Assembly (NCBI GenBank): GCA_034620365.1
Contig: JAQGEQ010000343.1
Span: 372,001-436,000, forward strand
Direction of reading: 5' to 3'
Source of the DNA: Pegea sp. RAD2-039
Taxonomy: Eukaryota; Chordata; Thaliacea; Salpida; Salpidae
Length of the DNA: 64,000 nt
Shown here: one piece after another, positions 23,661 through 37,600 of the stretch
Numbering within the stretch: position 1 is the first letter of the stretch
How the letters are laid out: every line of letters begins with the position of its first letter
Notes under the pieces: model-generated
Database searches by the model: none
The model's input: only the letters and a program-made list of their open reading frames with translations
What the model was told of the DNA's origin: nothing
Program-made: the position numbers and the translations under genes

Positions 23661-25448
23661 AAATGTGGATCTCAACCACCTTTGAATGAAATGTGGACCT
23701 CAACCACCTTTGAATGAAATGTCGACCTCAACCACTTTTGATTGAAATGTGGACCTCAACTACTTTTGATTGAAATGTGGACCTCAACTACCTTTGAATG
23801 AAATGTGGACCTCAACCACCTTTGATTGAAATGTGGACCTTAACCACCTTTGATTGAAATGTGGACCTCAACCACCTTTGATTGAAATGTGGACCTCAAA
23901 TACTTTTGATTGAAATGTGGACCTCAACCACCTTTGATTGAAATGTGGACCTCAACCACCTTTGAATGAAATGTGGACCTCAACTACTTTTGATTGAAAT
24001 GTGGACCTCAACCACCTTTGAATGAAATGTGGACCTCAACTACTTTTGAATGAAATGTGGACCTCAACCACCTTTGATTGAAATGTGGACCTCAACTACC
24101 TTTGAATGAAATGTGGACCTCAACCACCTTTGATTGAAATGTGGACCTTAACCACCTTTGATTGAAATGTGGACCTCAACCACCTTTGATTGAAATGTGG
24201 ACCTCAACTACTTTTGATTGAAATGTGGACCTCAACCACCTTTGATTGAAATGTGGACCTCAACTACTTTTGATTGAAATGTGGACCTCAACCACCTTTG
24301 AATGAAATGTGGACCTCAACTACTTTTGATTGAAATGTGGACCTCAACTACCTTTGAATGAAATGTGGACCTCAACCACCTTTGATTGAAATGTGGACCT
24401 CAACTACTTTTGATTGAAATGTGGACCTCAACCACCTTTGAATGAAATGTGGACCTCAACCACCTTTGATTGAAATGTGGACCTCAACTACTTTTGATTG
24501 AAATGTGGACCTCAACTACCTTTGAATGAAATGTGGACCTCAACCACCTTTGATTGAAATGTGGACCTCAACCACCTTTGAATGAAATGTGGACCTCAAC
24601 TACTTTTGAATGAAATGTGGACCTCAACTACTTTTGATTGAAATGTGGACCTCAACTACCTTTGAATGAAATGTGGACCTCAACCACCTTTGATTGAAAT
24701 GTGGACCTCAACTACCTTTGATTGAAATGTGGACCTCAACTACTTTTGATTGAAATGTGGATTGAAATGTGGACCTCAACCACCTTTGATTGAAATGTGG
24801 ACCTCAACCACCTTTGTGAAATGAACTACTTTGATTGAAATGTGGACCTCAACTACTTTTGATTGAAATGTGGACCTCAACTACTTTTGATTGAAATGTG
24901 GACCTCAACTACCTTTGAATGAAATGTGGACCTCAACCACCTTTGATTGAAATGTGGACCTCAACTACTTTTGATTGAAATGTGGACCTCAACCACCTTT
25001 GAATGAAATGTGGACCTCAACTACTTTTGAATGAAATGTGGACCTCAACTACTTTTGATTGAAATGTGGACCTCAACTATCTTTGAATGAAATGTGGACC
25101 TCAACCACCTTTGAATGAAATGTGGACCTCAACCACTTTTGATTGAAATGCGGACCTCAACTACCTTTGAACGAAATGTGGACCTCAACCACCTTTGATT
25201 GAAATGTGGACCTCAACTACTTTTGATTGAAATGTGGACCTCAACTACCTTTGAAACTGAAATGTGGGCCTCAAATACTTTTGAATGAAATGTGGACCTC
25301 AACCACCTTTGAATGAAATGTGGACCTCAACTACTTTTGATTGAAATGTGGACCTCAACTACCTTTGAATGAAATGTGGACCTCAACTATCTTTGAATGA
25401 AATGTGGACCTCAACCACCTTTGAACGAAATGTGGACCTCAAATACTT
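23661..25448. repeat. 28-bp minisatellite, about 64 copies
   Basis: Tandem units of the form AAATGTGGACCTCAAC(C/T)AC, (C/T)TTTGA(A/T)TG, 28 bp each, fill almost 1.8 kb. Two main variants (CCACCTTTGAATG and CTACTTTTGATTG) alternate in irregular blocks, implying local duplication of short runs. A few damaged units occur near 24760-24830. It ends about 125 bp downstream of the RPL12 stop codon. The unit is not a multiple of three and shows no coding sense. Confidence 0.97.
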
Positions 25449-25573
25449 TCTTAGTTCTTAAAAAGACACAACGAAAAGAAACCAAAAATTTTTTTTAATG
25501 AATTTTATTGAGATTCTGAAGAACTTACTCCTAAAAAAAAAACAAAATTGAAAAAGATTGAAGTTTGTGAAGT

Positions 25574-27269
25574 TTAGAAACTTACATTTGGACACACGAT
25601 GCTTTCATCATTAATTGCATCAATGATATCATGAGGTGGTTTACCATCAACAGTACAACCAACACTTTGAGCTGTTCCAAGAATTTCCTGAAATTGAAAA
25701 GTTGATGGATGATAGTAGAGATGAAGATGAAGCAAACCTTGACAGTTCCCGCGAAAAATCGAGCCATTGATCGCTCACGCATAACACGCGCGACGTTGTA
25801 GATATCTTCTAGGGTTACATTACCATTATGTTGAACTGTAAGGAATATTTTCTGTTTGATATCGGTGTCAGAACCACCGGTGGCTTTATTGACACTTAAG
25901 GTGCTGGATAGGATGCCAACCCCAACCATTTACTTACTGTTCTTCTGCTTCTTGCGGTCTCGTGGTGGTTCTTTTAAAGCTTTGATGACAAGTGAAGAAG
26001 CACTGGGTACAACTCTGACGGTGGCTTGTCTGAAAAATGAGATTTTTTTGAAGATTTTGGAATTTAATTTAAAAAGATTTTGAAATTTGAGACTTTTTCA
26101 GGTTCGGTTATAATTAGATCATCTAGAAATAAACAGATATTTGATGCAGAGATGAAATTAAATGATTTAAAGATGAAATTATTGACACAAAATATCTGCC
26201 GATTTACTAATCACTGCGCCGTACTTTTCATCATCAACAACAAGAAAACAAGCTGAAAAACAAACACAAAACCTGTTTTGAACTTTCAATTCAACAGTAA
26301 TACGAAGTCCCTTCCAATCTTGTGTGCCCTTAGCGATATCGTCACCAACTTTTTTAGGGCTTAGACCAAGTGGACCAATTTTAGGGGCTAAAGAAGCAGT
26401 TGCCCCGACTTCGCCTCCAGTTACACGAAGGTAGACTGAAAAAAGGTTTTAGATTAAAAAATAGGAAAATATAAAAGATTTGAGGGTTGGGTGAGTTGAT
26501 CTGCTTTTGTCAGAGAGCTGGGTTTATCTTCATATAAAAATCAGATAAGGAACAGTAATTTTGCATCATAAAAAGCAGATTAAATGAAATTTGGTTCATA
26601 AAAACTATAAATATCAAAAATAATTATTTAAAAGTGAGAATTATACCAAAAAAATTATAAAAAATATAATAAATTATAAAAAGTTATTTGATTTGAAATA
26701 TATAAAAAATAAAAACAATTTTTTGAAAAATAATTTATAAATATAAAACAAATTTGAAGATATAAATTAATTATATTAATAAAATTATCTATATACATTT
26801 ATCTATATTATTATTATATAAAACATAATATAAATAAAATTATATTGCATTTTACTTTCAGTGATAAAATATATATTTTTCTAATATTGTAAAATATATT
26901 TTCATCTAGAATAAAATTTATTTAAATTTAATAATTTCAAATACAACTTTAAGGTAGACAATAAAAAGAAACATAAAAAATAACTAAAATTGTTCAGCTT
27001 TTAGAAATTTAATTAAACTTATTAAATAAATAATTTTCTTAAAATATAACAAAAGTTAATAAAATATATTTAAATAAAAATAAAACTACTTAATTTGCTA
27101 ACAGGAATGAATCATAAAATAAAAATAATCAATATTATAAGAGATTAAATAAGCTAGGTAACATTTTCTAAATAGAGTTAAAACATAAAAAAGAATTAAT
27201 TAAAAGAATAAATTTGAAATAAAATTGCTTACCATAAGTAACAGCAGTTGGGTCGAACTTAGGAGGCAT
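25574..27269 (-). CDS. RPL12: 60S ribosomal protein L12 (uL11)
   Basis: Five exons: 27233-27269, 26273-26435, 25938-26029, 25738-25835 and 25574-25687. They join in phase to about 167 residues: [11 protein letters not shown], then [80 protein letters not shown] and [20 protein letters not shown]. This is full-length, collinear uL11, the stalk-base protein that binds the GTPase-associated centre of 28S rRNA. The start is the only ATG with the family N-terminus. The final VSF after VCPN assumes the last GTAAGT is not spliced. Intron 1 is about 800 bp and very AT-rich; the other introns are 50-243 bp. Confidence 0.95.
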
Positions 27270-28357
27270 TTTAGATATTAAGTTTAACTAACTCTACTAC
27301 AATCGCAACGCGAAAACTAGAAAAAGGACTGGACAACGTTGTAGAATTGAAACTTAATTTTTCTATGGTAAACGTAAAAGTTTATACTGTTTTTATTAAT
27401 TGTAAAAAATTATACTTATAAGCATTAAAAATACTTTTAAATAATTTAACGAATTTTAAAAATGTTAAAATATAAAAAGTTAGATTTTTATAGTTGGATT
27501 TGTTACGTAATCTTAAATGAAAAAAAATTATTTAGTTTAATTAGTTTAAAATTCAAAAAATATACTTATAGTTATTAGTTAGAACATACAAAAATAAGTT
27601 AACAGTTTGAGTAGCGATGTTAATTACAAAAATTAGAAATTATGTTTGAAACTTAGTTAGTTTATCGTTAATATCATATACTAAGTATGATTACTTAATT
27701 GCAATCAGCAAATATTATACAAAATAGTCGATCATGCGAAGAAATAGATAACTTAAGCTTCCATAAAGTTTACAATTTTTTTAGATATTTGATTTAGCTA
27801 ATTTACGATTTATATTTTCAGATATTTGAATCAATATAGCTGTTATCTCTGGCTATTTAAAGAGTATATTAACACTAATAAATGTTTATTAGTATTCTCT
27901 TTTAAAAACTTTCAAGAGTTGTCTTAAAGAAGGAATGATGTTTAGTTTTATATTTTTTAAAGAGGTGATTAGTTTAAAGAGCATCCTCTTATCGCAGTGA
28001 GTCTCAAATTCCTCGAGTAAAACTGATTGGTTGAGTTTGCAAGCTTGTTGAGTTTGCTTAAATCTTATTGGTTAAGTTGTAATCAGATTACGTTTAAGAG
28101 ATACTGAGTTTATTCAGAAAAATCACATATTAGTGTCAATCAAGTATTTATTTGTTTATTAAATTAATAAATTAAAAGTTATTTAGGAGTATGTTAGAAT
28201 TAAATTAATGATGATAAACAGTTTGATTAATTTCAGTTCTTTGAACTTAAAACTTGAAAAACTTTACTTCAAATTATTCAGCAAAAAACAGACTTAGAAA
28301 TAGAAAAATATTTATTAAAAAGATTTCTTTGTAACTCAAAGAAGACCCAAAAATTTT
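27270..28357. other. Intergenic region between RPL12 start and DRP1 paralogue 1 stop
   Basis: It holds the presumed RPL12 promoter (about 27270-27400) and otherwise AT-rich sequence. I recognise no TATA box, RNA gene or repeat with confidence. Confidence 0.45.
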
Positions 28358-31300
28358 TTAGAAATCTTTTTGGAAACGAATTGTATCAATCATTTTCGAG
28401 GCTTTCTCTAAAACCTAAAATAAAAGAATTTTGAGAATTTTTCATTTATAATTTTAACTAAACATCAGGTTTGAACCTTTATTTTTTCCTGGGCTCTCTT
28501 CCTTTTTTCAAGGACATCTTCAGATTCTTGAAGCAAGCTTTTAATCTCTTCAGGGTTCTTCAGTTCTTTTCTTAAACAACTTTCAAGGTGTTCCGTGGAA
28601 TATTCAATCATAAAAACCATAATTACTTTCGGGATACTGAATTTAGTTCCGGGATAATTTTTTGTTTTAAATTTAAACTAATCTTACTTTATTGTGATCA
28701 TCTTCATCACAAACTTGCTGTATGCTTCAACCAATTTTTGGACCGCTTCGACCTTTTCTTTTTGGCAGGGAGTTAAGGAGGACTCATCCTAAAAAAATCC
28801 CCCAAAATGAAAATTAAAAGAAATTTTTTTTAATAATTCCTACATCTTGGAGTTTAACTGAAGGATTTGTTTTAGGATCTTCTTCAACTACTTCTGAAGA
28901 TGTATTTTTATGCCAGCGTACTGGTTTCATATATGAAGAAAGACGACCTTTGAAAATAATGGAACCCAAAAGTTTATTTTGAAATTATAAAAGTTGAGAA
29001 ATTATTTTGGATTTGAAATCACTACAAATGACTCACCAAAAATTCTAAATGATTCATTCGAAGAACCCTGATTTGAATAATGAGTCAAATTTAAACATTT
29101 TTTTGATTGCTAATTCATTAGATAAAAAAACAAACAGAGATATGAATCACAAAAAAGAACTTTTCTATTTAAACTTTTGCAAATAAATCTACACAAGCTT
29201 AAAATAAATTTTAGAAATTAGAAAATCGCTTGTTAATCGTACTTATTTAATTATTATTAATTGTTTTGTATTTTAAACTAACCTCTGTTTCAGAAGTCTT
29301 ATTTTCATCTTTTAAAATCATTATATTTTTTGCTTTTATGTAAGATGACTCCATCTTTATTTGGAATCGTATCTAAAAAACGAGTTGTAGAATCATTTTC
29401 AGTTATTAGATAAATAAAACTAAATTTTAATTAACTTGTTCTTCAGTTTTATGAAGACTTCTTTTCAATAAATCCAACGAAATTTGATAAATTCGTTCTT
29501 GAAGCTTCGGGTAACGTTCGAAATAGTTTGAATAACGAAACTTGAATATAAATGAAAAATTATTAATTTTTTCAACCAGATTATCAACTCACATTTTCAC
29601 CGGTACGTCTTATAATTAAATGACATTCATCATAGACACTAGAAGCTAATTTTAAAGAAGGTTCTTCAAATAACTTGATCCTTTTTTTAACAAGTGGCTT
29701 AAAAACATCCAAGTCTGAAAAGTCGTCATCTAAACCCTACAATTTTGAAATTTTTAATTTTTTTAAGTAATGAAATTTATGCAAATTAATTACCTGCGCA
29801 TTTGCAATTGCAGTTTTAACAGCAGCATTACTAATCAATCGTTTTTCACTTGTTTTTTCCACACTTTTTTGAAATTGTTCTTCTAAAAGATTACTAATAC
29901 GTGCGCTGCCGACTCTAAGCACAAAAAATCCTCAAAATCTCCCCAAAAATTAAAATAAACAACTTACAGCTTATCCTCAACAACATTATTACTACTTCTC
30001 ATAAATACTTCCGAAAAGCCTCTAGAAAATTCAGATATAATTGATGTGATTACATCAACTCCATTTTCTCTACTATAAACCTCTAACATTGTTGAATATT
30101 TTGACTGTAAACTACAAATTGCTAGTTTTAGATCGGGAAGACATCTTCTTATATGCTCCACTAAACTCCTGAAAATCAAACTAATCAGCAACAGCTGATC
30201 TAAAGGAATCTGTTGACCTATTTAGGGTCACTGAAAGAAACTTTGTCCCATTTTTAGAAGCAATTGAAGGGTAATTTTCTTTAAGGAATATTTCCTCATC
30301 TCTTAATGAAGCTTTAATATTTTTTTTATTATTTATATCCAATTGACTTCTATTTACAACACCTAAATATATCTGAATAAACTTTTAAACTTTTAGATAT
30401 TTTTTTAGTTACCTATTATACCAAGTTTTACTGGAATGACATTTCCAGTTAAGACATTAACAGCATCAGTTCCTTTATCCATCAAATCCAGTTTCGTCAC
30501 AACGGCAAAAGTCCGTCTTCCGAACTGATCCACTTGCTTTGCTAACTGTGATGTAAAAAAAAAACAATTTTCTTCACCCCCAACTTATTTTATCTTACCA
30601 TCAACGCTTCAGATGTTGCAAAGTCGACGTTTGCTGGTGTAATAGCCAAAATAATCGCATTTTTATTCGAGATATAACTCAAAACTAACTCTTCAATTTG
30701 CTTTCCAATATTTTGTGGTTGGTCTCCGACAGCGACCTTAAATAAGCAAAGATTTTCATTTTTTGAAGATCAGTTTTTCTACATCTTTATCAGATCAAGG
30801 ATTATTTGTAAATAATTTTTAAAACTCTAATCGACCTTTACTAAACCTGGGAGATCTACTAAAGTCAGATTACAAACATCTGAACTAAAAATCTTCAGAT
30901 GAATAGCTTCAGTCGATATTCCTTTATTGCTTCCACTTAATCTTTCTGTTTCTTCTTCAATTTCAGTCCTTACTTTAGAAAAATTATAAAATTTCTTATC
31001 AGGTAGATGTAGAAACTCAGCGTAAGGTTTCACATCATTTTCTGTATCAAATAATTTTGTAAATATTTAGCAAGTTGAGTTTTAAAGTTCAAAATATCAA
31101 ATACAAATTTAAGCTTCGAGATTATTAGAATTATATTTGAAATCTTAAATATTTAAGGTGACGAAACTTAACATAGACATAATTCTTTCATCGTTTTCTA
31201 AAGTATTAACATCAAAATATTATTAAAATATCATTCTTAGTTATTGTAGAAAAATGATCAGTTTTTTCGTAGAACGAAAAATTTAATATTTAAATCTCAA

Positions 31301-31710
31301 AGTCATAGAAACAAATGTTTTAAAAACTTGATCAATTTCTTCAAAGTATTATTCAAAGTTTCATTTGGTATCTCTATCGAGTATTAACAATAGAACCTTT
31401 ATTTTTATCCAATGAGCTTTGAATATTAACCAATTGAAGAACTAGAGGTCTTCTTGTTACAATTCCAGCTCCTCTCGGTAAGAAATCGATTCCAACTATA
31501 TTCTCTAGCACAGAGCTCTTTCCACTGCTCTGTAATGAAAACGGAACTTGTGATAAGCTACTAATAGAAATATTCGCAGAAATTGAATTAAAAATCTTTC
31601 CAACTAACTTGAGACCCGACAACAACAAGTTCTGGTAATTTTTTAAACTCTGATCCAACAGTTTTAAAAATATCTTGAAGGTTTATAAGAGTAGGAACTA
31701 GTTTCTCCAT
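28358..31710 (-). CDS. Dynamin-related GTPase, DRP1/DNM1L-type, divergent paralogue 1
   Basis: Sixteen exons: 31609-31710, 31397-31529, 30836-31041, 30599-30736, 30413-30545, 30218-30362, 29968-30168, 29794-29914, 29593-29735, 29436-29540, 29283-29372, 29037-29067, 28844-28947, 28688-28788, 28477-28636 and 28358-28414. DRP1 proteins are cytosolic GTPases that assemble on mitochondria and peroxisomes to drive fission. The GTPase domain keeps G1 GSQSSGKSS, G3 DLPGLVK and G4 TKLD. The middle domain ([12 protein letters not shown]) and the GED ([14 protein letters not shown] ... [18 protein letters not shown]) are diverged but complete, and the variable B region is short. Exons 1-3 with their introns are nearly identical to paralogue 3, in inverted orientation. 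No frameshift or stop was seen, so it is probably functional. Confidence 0.88.
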
Positions 31711-31799
31711 ATTTTAAATTCAAGAACTCTGGTCTGGTTTGCTGCTCAATCGAACTATTAAGAACATAAAATAAATCTTTTTAAACAGAAGTTTGAAGA

Positions 31800-32589
31800 T
31801 AAATCTAAACTCTTTCTAAAAAGTAAGGAAAGAAAAATGTTTAAAAAAATTTTTGAAACTGACATTTAAATTTAAATAATCTCTTTATTGCCAAATAACA
31901 ATTTTAAAAATCCCAAAAATAATTAAAATCTAATTTTATCAAAATAAACATTTTGTAATCACTATTTTTCATAAATAATATTTTTGTATCAGTTTATATA
32001 GTTAAATAATAATATTTTATATAAGAATTAAGAATTATTTTCTGTTAACGTTTGGACATAAATTTAGTTGAAAAAATTAAAGAAATCATTAAAGAAATAT
32101 ATATTGAGTTTTTCATACTTTAAACTTCAAAAGAATATCTTCTGTAAACAAATCTAATCTAACATATAAACAGTTAACTACTTAAAATTTCAAAAAGTCA
32201 GTTAAAATAAAGAATAAAACTGACAAAGTATAAATATATAAAAATATATAAATATATAAAAGTATAAACAAATAAATCAAACTTGATATAGTGAATATTT
32301 CAACAGCTTTTAATTAAGAAATAACTCTAAAAGTAAAAATCTGTAAAAACAAACTATTAAGAAAACTAATCTTACAAAATAAACTTTATATCAACTTGCA
32401 ATTACAAATTACTTTTTTTAAGTTACCAATAAACTTTTTTATTTGTTATTACATCTTTTTCCTGACAGTTTTGGATTCATACAAAAAACTGGAATACATT
32501 TGAAAGTAAAAGTTAATTATTAACAAAAAATTAAAAGTTTTATTTGAAATATTTTATTTTATCTGTTTAAATATTTATTTATTACAATA
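31800..32589. other. AT-rich intergenic region, no gene seen
   Basis: Upstream flank of paralogue 1 beyond the shared inverted tract. No coding sequence recognised. Confidence 0.45.
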
Positions 32590-33250
32590 ATGAAAGCGAG
32601 AGTACCTCTTGCTAACACACATTTACTGAAATAATACTATATATAGATATAACTATTAATTTATTAGCTGTTATATATAATCAGAATACAAATATATAAA
32701 GAAAAAAATATAACACAATGTTGGCAATATTACAACGGTTCAACTTCTGCTTCAACAATGCGAGTGACTTCGACATGGCAATGTCTGATGGCAGCTGATT
32801 CCACGTACTAATTGAGCGGTATGAGAAAAAATTCGCTCTGACCGATCTATTAGGTGATATAGGCTTATTAAGGGGTAGTCTGAGCTGATATAACTTGAGG
32901 GAAGGACTAATGGAAAATAAATCATCAATTTGAAGGTCAATTAAATTGTGGATAGTTTTAGAAATAAGAATTAAGTCGTATTTAATCCACCAAATTTCCA
33001 AAGTATCTAAATTGAAAAAGCTAAGACGATTAGTAAGTTTTTTGCCATCTTCATACACAAACACACTGACATCATCTACTGCTACTAATCTTCTAATGAG
33101 GTCTTCGATGAAAATTAAAAAGAGAAGGGGACCCAGAACGGAACCCTGAAGAACACCACTAGTGATTTGACTAGGAGTAGATATTTAAGAGGTTTTACCT
33201 AATAAGTAACCTTTGATCCACTTTAAAATAAAGCGGCTGGTGTTAAGCTT
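32590..33250 (-). mobile_element. LINE copy with internal deletion
   Basis: On the minus strand it reads SRFILKWIKGYLLGKTS, an in-frame stop, QITSGVLQGSVLGPLLFLIF, LIRRLVAVDDVSVFVYEDG, then skips most of the RT palm to NRLSFFNLDTLEIWWIKYD and the C-terminus (ISTWNQLPSDIAMSKSLALL). The YADD box is changed to YEDG. Its 3' UTR (AGCAAGAGGTACTCTCGC) is a worn version of the family end. Same family as the copies at 21.8-23.5 kb. Confidence 0.8.
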
Positions 33251-34698
33251 CTGTAAAACAATAATCAGTTTATTTTGTTACACAAGGCTCATTAATATTA
33301 ACAAAAACAGTGAATAAACAATTGTTAAAATAAACTTAATTATTCACAAAAACATTTCCTATTTAACATATAAAATGAGTAAACCATTTGTTATAAACAT
33401 TTTTTAACACCACAGAATTTAGGAAATGCTTACCGAAAACGGATCTAATATTTTCACAAAAGGGTAATTATTCTAATATTTAGATAATTATTCCCTTGTT
33501 TAGTTTCATTTGTTTATTTATTATATATTCCTATTAACTTTTTCTTTTGAATAAAACTTGATAGCTAACAAAAAACTTTGAATTTATAATTGATTTAATT
33601 AAAAGTATTTAATATCGAATACAGTAAAGTCTAATAATTAGTTTGCTAAATTATTAGAATAATAAATGATCAATACAAAATTGATTAAATTTTTATTTAC
33701 TTGTAAACATAATTGATTTTTTAAATGTAAAATTACTAAATTTTATTTGATTTCCTGATTTTAGATTCAATTCTGATATCATCATTTGTAATTCAATTTA
33801 GTATTATTAAATATTAAGTTGATTTTTGTTTTATTGGCCGATATTCAAGCTTTTTTTTGCTTGTTTTAATACAAAAGATTTTAAAAGAAATAAGTTTTTA
33901 AATTAAAATAGTACCAATATTTTTTAGTTTTTATAAAAGTTTTATAACTTAAAATTGTTGATAACCTTTACAAGAAAACATAATTTAATTTTAGATACAA
34001 TATTATGCATTCTAAAAGCTGTCATAAAAAGAATAATAATATTTTATTTTAAACCATTTTCTTGCTAGACCAGAATCTAAGTTTTTAGTTATTTTTGTAA
34101 TTTCAAATTATCTCTAAATTTTTTTGGAATATTTTCTACTTATTACTTAAGTTAAATAAATAACAAATTTTTTATTTTGTCGTTTATTGCTTGTCGTAAA
34201 CGTTTTTTGTTATTTATTTTTGTTTTATTCTTTTTTAGTTAATAAAGTTTAAACATTTTTTCTTCATATTTAGTTACAGTTTTTTTTATTGGTTTGAACG
34301 TATATATTAATATATATAAATATATAAAGCTTAGACATTTATCCAAAATCATTTTTATGGCTAATAGTCTTAAATTTTATTTCGTAATTTTTAATTTAAT
34401 ATTTTTGAAATTTAGTTTACAACATTTTAAATTCCTTTTAATATGATTTACAGATTTCTTTTTCAAAATTTATGTTTTTTTTGTATTTTTTACTCTAAAT
34501 AAATTATTTTCGTTTCTAGATATAAACTTAAAAAATATAAATTTTTATAATATTTGTTGAATAAATGTTTTTATTAATAACTTACAATTATTTATTTTTT
34601 AATATTTATTGTCAATACTATAAAAATTTATATAATAATAATTTGTACTGATAATAAATTAATTTTTTATATTTTTAGAAATCAAATTTTTACAATTA
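33251..34698. other. AT-rich intergenic region, no gene seen
   Basis: Upstream flank of ZCCHC8, with long A/T runs; no exon or RNA gene recognised. Confidence 0.45.
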
Positions 34699-37600
34699 AT
34701 GGCTTCTTTTGGAACAACAAATTTATTTGATGAGTTTAAAACTGAAACACCTGTTGATAATAAAACCAAATCTTTAGAAAATGAAGATAGTGATAATTTA
34801 GAGGAAGAAGAAGAAGATGAGGATGATGATTATAAAAGTAGAAAACTAAAACAATATAAAACTCAAATCCACCAATTAAAAAAAGAGAATTCTGCTTTAA
34901 AAGTTGGTTAATTTTTAATATTTTTTTGTTTAGTGTTCTCTATTTAATTTTTTAAATATAAAATAGTTTCACTTAAAAATTTCAAAGCTATTTCTATTCA
35001 AATAACATCTAAACAACTTTTACTTTAATAATTTATAATTATCTTACTTAATAACTTTATAAAAACTATTTTATTAAATAATCTTTTTATCTGCTTCTTT
35101 CAATTTTAGAAATCTTTGAGAATATTCACTCAACAACCTAGTTTGAAAGTAAAAGAAATCATGAGAGATGGACCAGTAGCTCATCTAGTTTTATTTCATA
35201 ATACTTATACCAGGTGATTATTTGATTTTAAACTATTTTAACATTATAATTTTTTAATATCAAATTATATTTTTATTAAAGCTATTTATATTTTAAAAGT
35301 TTTTAATATAAATAAATGGTTTATTTTTTAGTATTTATTTGTAATTCAAATTATTTAAACAATTTAAACAATGTTTTTAGCTGGTTTTCTTTTAGATAAT
35401 TTTATTCTTATATTTTCTTGTTAACTAATTTTATTTTGAATATTTCAAATCCTTTAATAAAATAGAGTAACCATAGTTTGAAATATTACAACCAAAAACT
35501 TTATCAGCTCTCATAAAATAACTGGAGTAATTTGTTGACAAATTATATAACTGATTCTCTAATTATAATCCCTAAATTTGCTTTTGTAGTTTTACTTTTT
35601 ATAAACTCTTGATGGTAAACTACTTGAGACTTTTTAATTTCTTATGATTTATATTGCTCACTATAAGAGCTTTACAATTTATCATTTGAAGTTTAATAAA
35701 TAGATTTTAGAAGACAATTATTTGAATCTTACAGTGAACTTGCTGAGGACTTGAAACGAACTATTAGTAGAAAGATTGAGAAATATTCATCATCAGATAA
35801 TCAATTTCTTTGTAAATCACAATCTTCATCAATCCAATACACCCCAAAAACCCTTAGACATAATTATGATTATAAAAAATCTGATAAGAATGAAAAGAGG
35901 TTATCAAAAGTATTCACAGCAACTCACTCGTTACAATTTTATAAAGGTGACTTCTATATCGACCATCTAGGTGAACCAATTACAAATGTAAGATTCAGTT
36001 CCTTCAGATTCCTTTTTTTTAATCATTTATTCTCAGAATGAATCAACAATCGATTATGAAAGAGGATGTCTTGACCCAATGAACGGGATCATCGAATTGA
36101 AAGATGAACTTAACAAGTATTTAAGCTTTTGAATATATAAAGTAGTAGATGGAAGATCTGTCTGCGCATGTGCATTGAATATAGTGGACAGTAGAACCAC
36201 CCCTGCTCATCTGCTGTTCAGTGAAACGGCCCAGTGACCTAGGACAGTGACCACGAAGTCAACAGATTGTAGGTTTTGTGTTCACTTCATTCTTTCGAAG
36301 CAACCACAAAACTAAAACTGGGACAGTAGCTTAGGACAGTGGCCTGGGACAGAGAGGCTTGGGACAGTGGCCTGGGACAGTAGCTTGGGGCAGCAACCTG
36401 GGACATTGACCATGAGGCCCATAGGTTTCCCTGTCCTAGATGGTCCTACAACCAGGGCTGATTCCTCTGTAGTTTGCTTCTTCTGATACTTCCCGCGTTC
36501 GATAGATGACGTAACGACGCGATTTGTTGATATTTGATGAATTTTGAAATTTTGATAAATTGTCAAATTTTCAACAGAAAAACAAATCGGTCTTGTTGGA
36601 ATTGTGGAGGTGTAGACCATCAACTAAACAAATGTCCAGAACCACGAAACCACAAGAACATCCAACAAGCTAGAACAGTGAGTCCTCATCTTCATCTTTC
36701 AATCTCTTTATTGTGTCTTCGTTTTTTAGTCGTTTTTAGAACAAGCACACGGTTCTTTCTCCAACTCTCAGCGTTACCATGACGACGAACTAGATGAACG
36801 CTTCACTCAATTCAAATCTGGTGTTATCAGGTGACCACTTGTTGATGAACGCGAATGTGTTTCTAGGAAATTAGCGTGACTTTTGCAAACGAATCGTGTC
36901 TTTGCTGATATTTTCTAACATTTTTTTCGGTTTTTTAGTGACACACTTCGATCAGCTCTAGGAATTTCTTCTAAACAACTTCCTATCTTCATTTATCGAA
37001 TGAGATACTTTGGGTATCCTCCAGGACACCTTGAAGATGCTTTTGAATCACAAAGACCTCTTAATCTTTACAAAGATGCAAATGAGATGAACACAACAGC
37101 CGATGGTTGAATTTTATGGTTTTTTTTCATGAAATTTTCAACAAATTTTATTTCAGATTATTTAGATGTCTCAAAACTGATAGCTTATCCTGGATTTAAT
37201 ATTCATGATGAGAGTTATATTGATGTAAGTCTCTAAATAGTGTCTTCAAGATCTGATCTTCCTTTTACAGGAGCATCAACTGTTTGGATATCCTCCTATT
37301 GATCATGATAAAAGTTATCAGAAGATGGTGAAGTATTATGAAGATAGGAACAAGAAGAAGTCAGTTTTGATCTCCTTGAATTGATTGAAACTCAAATTCT
37401 GTTTTTAGTCAACCGGGTGTGAAACCGGATGTTGCAAACTTGGAAGAAAACCGCGATCTTCAAGATATGGATCTTGAATCGGAAGAACAAGGTTTGTATC
37501 TTCTAGAAGTTGTTGTCCATCTAGGGGGCGATGTGGTCACCAAGTGTGTGGTTACGGGTTCGATCTCTTATCAGTGACAAAGAAAAGTCCATAAAAACAC

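Noticed and set aside
23661-25448. CRISPR-like regular repeat
   Set aside because: Units are contiguous with no unique spacers, and the genome is eukaryotic; this is a minisatellite.
31374-31658. A 94-residue protein starting [10 protein letters not shown] (and its twin at 55456-55740)
   Set aside because: The frame crosses intron 1; the true exons are split by GT-AG at GSQ and SSGKSS as in other dynamins.
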